The position numbers and the translations under genes are program-made. From assembly GCA_016763855.1 (NCBI GenBank), contig JAESSY010000049.1, forward strand, positions 1 to 41,759: DNA of 41,759 nt. The letters are read 5' to 3'. Below are positions 17,657 through 25,985 of this stretch, in pieces. The DNA comes from Pseudomonadales bacterium. Lineage in GTDB: Bacteria; Pseudomonadota; Gammaproteobacteria; Pseudomonadales; Azotimanducaceae. The notes below the pieces were generated by a model that was given only the letters and a program-made list of their open reading frames with translations, searched no databases and had not been told where the DNA came from. Numbering within the stretch: the first letter of the stretch is position 1; the number at the start of each line of letters is the position of its first letter.

Positions 17657-18307
17657 TTAGGCCACTTTGATTTTACCTGTTACGGCGCTGTTGATTAGGG
17701 TGGTTTTGTATTCTTTTAGTTTTTTGATTTGTTTGTATTGAATATCTACAGCCTTGTTAATCTCCAGAGAATAAAAGCGAATGTGATTTTTGATTATTTC
17801 CTGCTCGTCTGCTGGCGGTATAGGAACTTCGATTGAATTTAGATTACTAACTGTTAGTTGGTTAATAGTAGAAGTTAAAAAAGTACCCGACAGCATTTTA
17901 AAAATATCGCTATCTAATATATGAAATAGATAATCATTGAACTTTGACCTAAAGACCGTAGTGAAGGCTCCAAAACTATTTCCCGCATCCATTTCGGATG
18001 TAAAGGCACATTTACCAATTAAGTCTCTGCTCCCATTTCTAGAACAAATAAGAATATCACCTTTTCGAAGTAGTAATTTTTCCGGAATACGACACCTTAC
18101 GTAGACATTTTCTTTTTCGCCATATCTAAATAAGCCTTCATACAAGTTGGATGAACGGGCTACAAGAGTCCCTTCTTCCTTATCGCACAAATCATTAGGC
18201 GAGTAAGTAAGCCCAATAATTGAGTTCCCAAGATACTTTAATTTTTTTACTTCCCAATGTTCAGGTATTTTCCCAATCCAATCCACACCAGAATCTTTCA
18301 TTGTCAC
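17657..18307 (-). CDS. hsdS: Type I specificity subunit HsdS, C-terminal part (frame-disrupted)
   Basis: This frame holds the second half of HsdS. It contains the second repeat of the conserved start motif (MKDSGVDWIGKIPEHWEVKK), the second target-recognition domain and the final helical spacer ending KEYKTTLINSAVTGKIKVA. It is not a natural gene start: the GTG at 18307 is an internal codon, and the same frame stays open upstream through ALLKEHKQIIIQKAVTQGLN, exactly the central conserved helix expected between the two recognition domains. One additional A at the A7 tract (18376-18382), or a -1 ribosomal shift there, joins it to the N-terminal part to give a product of about 435 residues, normal for HsdS. 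Confidence 0.85.
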   Translation of the reverse strand: MTMKDSGVDWIGKIPEHWEVKKLKYLGNSIIGLTYSPNDLCDKEEGTLVARSSNLYEGLFRYGEKENVYVRCRIPEKLLLRKGDILICSRNGSRDLIGKCAFTSEMDAGNSFGAFTTVFRSKFNDYLFHILDSDIFKMLSGTFLTSTINQLTVSNLNSIEVPIPPADEQEIIKNHIRFYSLEINKAVDIQYKQIKKLKEYKTTLINSAVTGKIKVA

Positions 18308-18363
18308 ATTTGGATTTAGACCTTGGGTAACGGCTTTTTGGATGATGATTTGCTTGTGTTCTT

Positions 18364-18963
18364 TTAGCAGAGCAATTTTTTTCCTTTAATCGTAATTGCT
18401 TTGTCAATTTGAGTTGTTTTTTCGTCTAGGAAATTGGCGATGGCGGTTTGCGTAGCTTTCGGAATATCAAATATTGGCAAACGTTTGAAATCCAAAAAAC
18501 TTAAATTTTGTCGCAACCCTGAGCCCAATTTGTAGATAACCTTTGTGGTATCTAAAGCATGTAAATAATAATGCAGGAAACGTGACTCATAATTTCGTCC
18601 CACTTTTAAACTGATATATGCACTTGTAATAATCCCCTTATCTTTAGCCAGCCCAGTTCTTAGGCTGGTTTTATCGTTTTGTAAGTCAGTGCCACGAATA
18701 ATAATATCGCTTGGTTCAATCAACTGATATGTTTCAAAAGATTCAGGTACTAAACCAACAAGTTTTTCTTTTGGTTTTATAATTATGGAACCGTAGCTTA
18801 GAGATAAAACCACGCTTTCTTTCATTCCCTTGTTCTTGTGCTTGTTCTCTGAAAACGCGACTAAACCGGGTTTTAAACTCCATTCAGTGGGAATCTCTCC
18901 AAGCCAAGCAATCCCAGAATCCCTATAAGATTTATATCTAGGCATTTTTGCCAAAGTCACCAT
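18364..18963 (-). CDS. hsdS: Type I specificity subunit HsdS, N-terminal part (frame-disrupted)
   Basis: It encodes the first target-recognition domain, which reads the 5' half of the bipartite DNA site. Seen: the opening motif YRDSGIAWLGEIPTEWSLKP (about residues 13-32) and the start of the central helix, FLDEKTTQIDKAITIKGKK. The frame then breaks at an A7 tract and ends in LLC-stop, while the continuing helix lies in the -1 frame. The ATG at 18963 has GGGAG seven bases upstream and starts two bases after the hsdM stop. Alone, this half-subunit has one recognition domain; half-size HsdS proteins can dimerise in some systems, but the adjoining second half argues for a recently split full gene. 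Confidence 0.85.
   Translation of the reverse strand: MVTLAKMPRYKSYRDSGIAWLGEIPTEWSLKPGLVAFSENKHKNKGMKESVVLSLSYGSIIIKPKEKLVGLVPESFETYQLIEPSDIIIRGTDLQNDKTSLRTGLAKDKGIITSAYISLKVGRNYESRFLHYYLHALDTTKVIYKLGSGLRQNLSFLDFKRLPIFDIPKATQTAIANFLDEKTTQIDKAITIKGKKLLC
18376..18382 (-). other. A7 slippery heptamer at the hsdS frame break
   Basis: On the minus strand the zero frame reads GGA AAA AAA TTG, so A-AAA-AAA has the X-XXY-YYZ phasing of -1 frameshift sites. A -1 shift here enters the frame of the C-terminal half (ATT GCT CTG). The same run could also change length by replication slippage (phase variation) or be mis-sequenced. Confidence 0.6.
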
Positions 18964-18965
18964 AC

Positions 18966-21362
18966 CTATTCTCCCGGCACCTTCAGCACATCACTATCCA
19001 ATATTTCAGCAATCAGACCCTCGGCTTTATGCTCTAGTGTAATAATGTCTTTTGCCACCTCTTCTAATGAACGCAGCGGTTTATGGCGATAGAAGTATTT
19101 ATTAAAGCTAAGTTCATAGCCTATTTTTGTGCTATCAAGATTAATCCATGCCTCTTCAACATGTGGTTTTACTTCTGCAAGAAAGTAGCGGTGTATTTCA
19201 TCTGTTAGCGGTATTGACTCTGCATCACGTAAATCACTATTGGGTTCATAGCTAATAAATTCACCTGATTTTTCTGAGGGGTAATGGCCATAGTCTGGCA
19301 GTTGTTCTTCTGTGCACCCAAGATGCTCTAGTAAATTACTGAGCTTGTCACCCGCAATTTTGACTGAGCTTTTAATGACTTTAACGGCAGTTTCGTCATA
19401 CCAACTCACAGCATTTAAAATAATATTTTTTTGAGAGCCTGTCAGTTTCAATTTCTTTTCTTTTAATGCCGCATCGACCTTAACTTTAAAGATATTGAAG
19501 TCATCAAACTCTTCATCTCCTATTTCATCCTTAAGCAAAGTCGCTGCTTGCAACACATCTAACTGCTTCTGCCATTGTTTTTCATCCAACAATTTGGCTT
19601 TAGCCTTGGCATTAAGACTTAGGTCATTTTCTTCACACCAGGCAAATATGGTTTTGCTGATCGTTTTGAGAAAACCTTTTTTATAAACCTTGTCACCCTG
19701 TTCTGAATAGATGTGCTTCATGACTGCACTGAGTTGTTTATCAAAACGAAGGGGCGCGATGGCCTCGATTGTGAACATTGCTTTCCTGCGGTCTGGCCGT
19801 TCGATATTGACTTTGAAATAGCCGAAGTCTTCATTATTAAAGACCTGACTTGCAATACCGAGTGGATCATTATTCTCGTCAACCTTTCTCTCTATAGCAG
19901 CACAGTCAAGGTAAGTTTTTGTGATCTCAGCGATATGTTCTGATGAAAATTCACAATTTTTATCACCTAAATTTTTACGCAGTTTTTTGAATAACAAGCT
20001 GGCATCAATCAGTTGTACCTTGCCTTGTCGCGCAGTTGGTTTTTTATTATTGAGCAACCAGATATAAGTGGTTATCCCCGTGTTATAGAAGAAATTGTTC
20101 GGCATTTGTACGATAGCCTCAAGCATATCGTTTTCGATAAGATACCGCCTTATATTGCTTTCTCCGCCACCAGCATCCCCCGTAAACAGGCTTGAGCCGT
20201 TATGCACCGATGCAATACGGCTGCCTTGTGGGCTAAAGCCTTTTTTTGATTCGGGGGATTTCATTTTACTGACCATTTCCATTAAAAATAGCAGTTGGCC
20301 ATCACTTGAACGTGGTGTCGCATCAAGGACTTCTTTATTGCCCCAATAGTCGGCAAGCTCTACTTTAAAGCGAGGGTCAATCACATCTTTGCCGTCTTTA
20401 ATATGCTTTTGCTCTGAAGCCCAACTTTTACCGTATGGCGGGTTAGAGAGCATAAAGTCGAAGCGATCAGAGGCAAAATCATCGATTGAAAGCGTAGAAC
20501 CCACTTTGATGTTTTCAGGGTTATTGCCTTTAATCATCATGTCTGACTTACAAATAGCGTAAGTCTCATCATTGATTTCTTTACCGTAGAGATGAATATC
20601 ACGATTTGATGCCGGGTACTTTTCTTCAATAAAATTTTGCGATTCGGTGAGCATGCCGCCACTACCACAAGCAGGATCATAAACTGTGATGGTGAGGGGT
20701 AAATCGTCTTTTATAGGATCAAAAACCAGGTGTGTCATTAACTCGATCACTTCACGAGGTGTAAAGTGCTCTCCCGCTTCTTCGTTGTTTTCTTCATTAA
20801 ATTTTCGAATAAGCTCTTCAAACACATAGCCCATGCCCAGGTTGCTAAGTGCCGGCAACTTATAACCATCGGGGTCTTCTACCACTTCAGGTGTTAAGTT
20901 AATGTTGGGAGAGACAAATTTTTCAAGTACATCAAGTAAGACATCTTTGCCTGCCATGTGTCTAATTTTTGATTTAAGGTCAAAACGTTCGATTATTTCT
21001 TTCACATTATCACTAAAGCCATTGAGGTAGTCCTCAAAATTGGCGAGCAGTATTTGCTGGTTGTTAGTCGCTGTAAGGTGAAGGCTGTTTAATGTCCATT
21101 TTGATGTATTGAAAAAAACATAACCAGAGGCAGCTTTGAGTGGTTCTTTATCCAGTTCGGTTGTTTCCATTTCTTCTTTTTGGAATTGAACTTCAGCCAT
21201 GACGGCTTCTTTGCTGGGTTCTAATAAGGTATCCAAGCGCCGTAAGACGACCATGGGTAAAATGACATCACGGTATTTACCTCGCACGTAAACATCGCGC
21301 AGACAATCATCCGCGATATTCCAAATAAATGAGACGAGCTTATTATGTACAGATTGATCCAT
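18966..21362 (-). CDS. hsdM: Type I DNA methyltransferase M subunit (N6-adenine)
   Basis: A 798-residue methylase subunit, of the longer M-subunit class with an extended C-terminal region. Seen: an N-terminal HsdM helical domain (about 1-170), the S-adenosylmethionine-binding motif I DPACGSGGML (229-238), the catalytic NPPY (307-310, in SNPPYGKSW), and a C-terminal helical extension from about 500. It methylates adenine in the site defined by HsdS and is needed for both protection and restriction. Its ATG at 21362 lies 15 bases after the abiEii stop with only a weak GAGAAA, so it is probably read from the abiE transcript unless a promoter lies inside abiEii. hsdS follows after two bases. Confidence 0.95.
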   Translation of the reverse strand: MDQSVHNKLVSFIWNIADDCLRDVYVRGKYRDVILPMVVLRRLDTLLEPSKEAVMAEVQFQKEEMETTELDKEPLKAASGYVFFNTSKWTLNSLHLTATNNQQILLANFEDYLNGFSDNVKEIIERFDLKSKIRHMAGKDVLLDVLEKFVSPNINLTPEVVEDPDGYKLPALSNLGMGYVFEELIRKFNEENNEEAGEHFTPREVIELMTHLVFDPIKDDLPLTITVYDPACGSGGMLTESQNFIEEKYPASNRDIHLYGKEINDETYAICKSDMMIKGNNPENIKVGSTLSIDDFASDRFDFMLSNPPYGKSWASEQKHIKDGKDVIDPRFKVELADYWGNKEVLDATPRSSDGQLLFLMEMVSKMKSPESKKGFSPQGSRIASVHNGSSLFTGDAGGGESNIRRYLIENDMLEAIVQMPNNFFYNTGITTYIWLLNNKKPTARQGKVQLIDASLLFKKLRKNLGDKNCEFSSEHIAEITKTYLDCAAIERKVDENNDPLGIASQVFNNEDFGYFKVNIERPDRRKAMFTIEAIAPLRFDKQLSAVMKHIYSEQGDKVYKKGFLKTISKTIFAWCEENDLSLNAKAKAKLLDEKQWQKQLDVLQAATLLKDEIGDEEFDDFNIFKVKVDAALKEKKLKLTGSQKNIILNAVSWYDETAVKVIKSSVKIAGDKLSNLLEHLGCTEEQLPDYGHYPSEKSGEFISYEPNSDLRDAESIPLTDEIHRYFLAEVKPHVEEAWINLDSTKIGYELSFNKYFYRHKPLRSLEEVAKDIITLEHKAEGLIAEILDSDVLKVPGE

Positions 21363-21377
21363 TAGTATTTCTCATTC

Positions 21378-22307
21378 TTACTTGCTTGTTGTGTTCAAAG
21401 ACCTTTTAAGCCTATCTAATTGCTGACTATGCTTTTCAGAATTTTTCATTAGTTTCCTAACATTCTGTAATTTCCATTGCACTGAGGGCATATTTCCCAA
21501 TCCTTCTAAAGGATATAGAGACCAGTCGGGCGCACCTTCTTTGAAGCTTACCAGTAACTTGCAATCATCTTCTGTTAAAGATTCATGTATCGCACTTACA
21601 AGCCGCTTGCGTGTCGCCTCAAAATCCTCATAGCTAAATGGATCGTTGGTCATGCCATAAAACTGATTGTCAAACGTTGCCCTTTGATCTTGAAAATTGG
21701 GTCTAAGTATTTCATTGAGTGGTCGATTACTGCCCAGTAATGCGGCGATAAATCCCAGTTTTATTTCTTCTGTCAGACCTTCATTCTCAAACAATATTCG
21801 AATATCAAAAATATCGCGGGGGTGTTGGCGGTCAAGCGCAGCACATATCTTACCGCCGTATAACTCACCTTGTGACACTACATTCATGGCGGCAAATAAA
21901 CCAAATTCGCTCTGCACAGATTCCGTTACTTGCATTAAGCGAGGCGCCTGTAAATATCCGCGTATTGTCGTATTGACTTCAATTTTTATTTGAGCACCAT
22001 TCAGTTTACAACTCAGCTTTGCTTCTTCACCATCACTTTGCGGAAGGCGCCTAACCTGAATATTTGGAATCAGACTTGATAAACGTTCTTTGATACGCCC
22101 CAAGCCTTCTGAAATACCTTTAAGTGCTATCTCTCTATCTTCAAAGGGCAAATAGGTCAGGTCTATATCTACAGACAAGCGAGGAAGTTCACGAACAAAC
22201 AGGTTGATCGCGGTGCCGCCTTTCAGCGCAAAGTCTTTTTCTTTTGCTACATGAGGCAGAACCCGTAATAACAGTTCAACCTGAGCTCGATAAACAGCGG
22301 TCATCAT
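21378..22307 (-). CDS. abiEii: AbiEii nucleotidyltransferase toxin (type IV toxin-antitoxin)
   Basis: A 309-residue DUF1814-type nucleotidyltransferase. Seen: the polymerase-beta-like motif GGTAINLF (30-37) with the acidic pair in SVDIDLTYL (45-53), and the conserved ELYGGKICAALDRQHPRDIF segment near residues 149-168. Known from family members: bacteriostatic toxins that use NTPs, some modifying tRNA, countered by AbiEi without direct binding; they also give phage abortive infection. The ATG at 22307 overlaps the abiEi TGA (ATGA), so toxin translation depends on the antitoxin frame. hsdM follows after 15 bases. Confidence 0.92.
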   Translation of the reverse strand: MMTAVYRAQVELLLRVLPHVAKEKDFALKGGTAINLFVRELPRLSVDIDLTYLPFEDREIALKGISEGLGRIKERLSSLIPNIQVRRLPQSDGEEAKLSCKLNGAQIKIEVNTTIRGYLQAPRLMQVTESVQSEFGLFAAMNVVSQGELYGGKICAALDRQHPRDIFDIRILFENEGLTEEIKLGFIAALLGSNRPLNEILRPNFQDQRATFDNQFYGMTNDPFSYEDFEATRKRLVSAIHESLTEDDCKLLVSFKEGAPDWSLYPLEGLGNMPSVQWKLQNVRKLMKNSEKHSQQLDRLKRSLNTTSK

Positions 22308-23101
22308 AATGCCGCCAACTCTCTCGGTACGGCGATTTTGTGTTTGGCTATATAGACCCCGTTTGTAACGATACTACGATCTCCTTTACCAATTGTAACC
22401 TTGGATTGATCAAGGTATTGCAACCATTGGTGATTTGCTTTTTCAGCCATATATAGGAACAAGCGTTTAACCTTGATTGAACTACATATCTCTAGCAAGC
22501 CCTGTACAACTCTGGGTCGTAAATTTACAAGGCCTTCCATTACCTGATAACACTCCACCAAGTCTTGTCTTTTAGGCGCTAAATATAAACATTCCAATAG
22601 GGCGCGCTCAGACCCAGAATACATTTTGATGCTAGCTTCTTTTCCCGAATCAGCTTGCATATTGAACGCACCTCCTATCCCCTCATTGCTGGGCAGAAAG
22701 CTCGTCCTGATATATTCTATATTTACACCCCAATCATAATGTCTAAACCACGCAGGCAAGGAGGAAGCTAAAGGAGAAAAGAGATAAACTTTTTCTTTGC
22801 CTAGTCGTACATAGTGTCCAGCCCCCTGTTGAGATAGCGCTGTCATGCCACCCACATGCACATTAAGTTCTGCTTGCCCTATGAGAGCATGTAATGCATC
22901 TTGCCAGCTGATATCGTCATTAGGCCTTTTAAAAGCCCCGCGCCCGACCGATTCTAGCCACCCGCTCTTGCAGTAGTATTGCTGTAGGTCACGGGATATG
23001 CCCTTCTTTTCTAGCCATGGCGCTAAACAGATAGCCCCATAATTATGGTTATCAAGCAGCATCTTTAATTTTTGTTCATTATGAGTAGTCATACTACTCA
23101 T
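22304..23101 (-). CDS. abiEi: AbiEi antitoxin and transcriptional autoregulator
   Basis: A 265-residue antitoxin with an N-terminal winged-helix domain (about 20-70, including DLQQYYCKSGWLESVGRGAF) and a C-terminal domain that family data assign to antitoxicity, here ending TNGVYIAKHKIAVPRELAAL. Known: AbiEi proteins bind inverted repeats in their own promoter and repress it. The start codon lies inside a 31-base palindrome (23076-23106), and a second palindrome with the same core lies upstream. The ATG at 23101 has no visible ribosome-binding site; an ATG three codons downstream (23092) is an alternative. First gene of the island operon. Confidence 0.9.
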   Translation of the reverse strand: MSSMTTHNEQKLKMLLDNHNYGAICLAPWLEKKGISRDLQQYYCKSGWLESVGRGAFKRPNDDISWQDALHALIGQAELNVHVGGMTALSQQGAGHYVRLGKEKVYLFSPLASSLPAWFRHYDWGVNIEYIRTSFLPSNEGIGGAFNMQADSGKEASIKMYSGSERALLECLYLAPKRQDLVECYQVMEGLVNLRPRVVQGLLEICSSIKVKRLFLYMAEKANHQWLQYLDQSKVTIGKGDRSIVTNGVYIAKHKIAVPRELAAL

Positions 23102-23106
23102 AATGA
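23076..23106. promoter_or_regulatory. 31-bp palindrome over the abiEi start, candidate AbiEi operator 1
   Basis: Two perfect 14-base arms, TCATTATGAGTAGT and ACTACTCATAATGA, flank a 3-base centre. The core GTAGT-N3-ACTAC is shared with the site at 23165-23181, 82 bases away centre to centre. Binding here would cover the abiEi start codon and first codons, so it could repress initiation or be a constraint on the coding sequence. Autorepression by AbiEi through inverted repeats is known for the family; binding to this site is inferred. Confidence 0.7.
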
Positions 23107-23164
23107 CATATTTTTGATGTATATCTACCTAATTTTGAATATATCTTTAAATAAACTAACATTG

Positions 23165-23181
23165 AGGTAGTCTGACTACCT
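23165..23181. promoter_or_regulatory. 17-bp palindrome upstream of abiEi, candidate AbiEi operator 2
   Basis: AGGTAGTC and GACTACCT are perfect 8-base arms around a single central base. It shares GTAGT-N3-ACTAC with operator 1. Between the two, at about 23125-23130, lies an extra half-site CTACCT. The AT-rich DNA between the palindromes is where the abiE promoter should be, but no box pair is convincing. Confidence 0.65.
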
Positions 23182-23327
23182 ATATTCTTATATTTTTAAT
23201 GACTTGATTTCAGCCTTTACCCTATCAGTATTAAATAAAGATTCTATCAACGCTGGTTCTTTAACAAACCACCAGACTCAGGCAATTTGTTTATGCCGAG
23301 CGAAGGCAACTCCTTCAACTACAAGAC

Positions 23328-23358
23328 AAAAAAAAGCCCCGAATTATCGAGGCTTTTT
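23328..23358 (-). terminator. groL: groEL terminator
   Basis: On the minus strand AAAGCC and GGCTTT pair, with a further CG/CG across one mismatch, around a short AT-rich loop, then eight T residues. It lies about 40 bases after the groEL stop and separates groESL from the island operon. Confidence 0.85.
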
Positions 23359-23367
23359 ATCAGATGC

Positions 23368-23385
23368 TTCAGTACAAGTACTGAA
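23368..23385. repeat. 18-bp palindromic hairpin in the groEL 3' untranslated region
   Basis: TTCAGTAC and GTACTGAA form perfect 8-base arms around a 2-base centre. The copy in the left repeat (14420-14437) keeps both arms and differs only in the centre. It lies between the groEL stop and the terminator. It could stabilise the messenger or be the recognition site of the recombinase that placed the island. Confidence 0.65.
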
Positions 23386-23398
23386 TCACAGAGGCTTT

Positions 23399-25072
<1,674 letters not shown>

Positions 25073-25087
25073 TTAACGTAAATTGGC

Positions 25088-25375
25088 TTACTCTACAACG
25101 CCAAATACTTCGCTTTCGTTCATGATGAGCAGTTCTTCGCCATCAATTTTTACAGTACTGCCTGAGTACTGACCAAACAAAACTTTGTCGCCAACCTTAA
25201 GGTCAACGGCCTGAACAGTACCACTGTCCAACTTTTTGCCTGGACCCACTGCGAGGACTTCACCTTGTGAAGGCTTCTCAGTTGCAGAACCCGGAAGTAC
25301 AATACCTCCAGCTGTTTTTGTTTCTTCTTCTGTGCGTCGTACAACCACACGATCTTGTAATGGGCGGATATTCAT
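25088..25375 (-). CDS. groS: Co-chaperonin GroES
   Basis: The 95-residue lid of the GroEL chamber. Seen: [14 protein letters not shown] at the start, the mobile loop around [20 protein letters not shown] (residues 20-39), and [18 protein letters not shown] at the end. The ATG at 25375 has GGAG seven bases upstream. First gene of the groESL operon, with a leader of about 120 bases and overlapping sigma-32-like and CIRCE elements. Confidence 0.98.
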   Translation of the reverse strand: MNIRPLQDRVVVRRTEEETKTAGGIVLPGSATEKPSQGEVLAVGPGKKLDSGTVQAVDLKVGDKVLFGQYSGSTVKIDGEELLIMNESEVFGVVE

Positions 25376-25473
25376 TCATGTCTCCGGATTGAGTACCAAT
25401 AGCGGCCCTTCGGCCTCCTAATTGGCTTTTGCAAAAAACCACGCTAAGCTCAAACTCGTTAAAACGGTTGGGT

Positions 25474-25500
25474 TTAGCTCTCTCCTATTTGGAGTGCTAA
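25474..25500. promoter_or_regulatory. CIRCE operator (HrcA site) upstream of groES
   Basis: Plus-strand arms TTAGCTCTC (25474-25482) and GAGTGCTAA (25492-25500), separated by nine bases, match the CIRCE consensus TTAGCACTC-N9-GAGTGCTAA at all but one base. HrcA binding here would repress groESL. It starts immediately beside the -10 of the heat-shock promoter. Confidence 0.88.
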
Positions 25501-25528
25501 TAATAGGGACGGTTTGTTCAGTTTCAAC
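25501..25528 (-). promoter_or_regulatory. Sigma-32-like heat-shock promoter of groESL
   Basis: On the minus strand GTTGAAA (25528-25522), a 13-base spacer and CCCTATTA (25508-25501) closely match the sigma-32 consensus CTTGAAA/CCCCATNT with correct spacing. Transcription would start inside the CIRCE element, giving dual activation and repression. Confidence 0.75.
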
Positions 25529-25585
25529 CCTGACACCCCGAAATATCTGAATAAAAACGACTTTTTCTCCAAATGTGGACCTTAT

Positions 25586-25894
25586 ATGGCGGAATCTCTG
25601 GAAAAAACGAAAGAACAGGTCTGGCAGATCGTCTATGCCATTCCCAAAGGTCAGGTTGCCACCTACGGCCAGATTGCCAGATTGGCTGGATTGCCACAGC
25701 AAAGCCGGCTTGTAGGGAGGATTTTATCTCGATTACCCAAGGGTACGAAACTCCCTTGGCACCGGGTTATCAATAGCCAGGGCAAGATTTCAAACCCGAA
25801 TCCTGAGAGGCAAATGGAGAAATTGGCAGAGGACGGGGTCGACGCGGTCAATGGGCGGGTTAGTTTGAAGCTGTATCAGTGGAGAACAGATTAA
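25586..25894 (+). CDS. Alkyltransferase-like protein (ATL, MGMT family)
   Basis: A 102-residue protein with the DNA-binding domain of O6-alkylguanine transferases but no acceptor cysteine. The active-site motif PCHRV is PWHRV here (about residues 75-79), as in ATL proteins, which bind O6-alkylguanine and flag it for nucleotide excision repair. Also seen: the helix-turn-helix segment KGQVATYGQIARLAGLP (about 22-38). The ATG at 25586 gives the usual ATL length; the frame is open further upstream to a TTG at 25514, inside the groES promoter, which is unlikely to be used. Confidence 0.88.
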   Translation: MAESLEKTKEQVWQIVYAIPKGQVATYGQIARLAGLPQQSRLVGRILSRLPKGTKLPWHRVINSQGKISNPNPERQMEKLAEDGVDAVNGRVSLKLYQWRTD

Positions 25895-25985
25895 ATATTA
25901 AGAACAAAACCGGTAAGTCTGTATTTTAGACAGCATGGATCATTGCTGATAGTCTCAAAGGCGATTCGCAAATGTGAGAGCCGAT

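Noticed and set aside
23182-23323. Minus-strand frame of about 29 codons ending in TAA between operator 2 and the right repeat
   Set aside because: It has no start or recognisable family and is too short to call; it may be a gene remnant.
14518-23323. Search for integrase, transposase, inverted terminal repeats or tRNA fragments in the island
   Set aside because: All coding space is taken by abiE and hsd genes and none of these features was seen.
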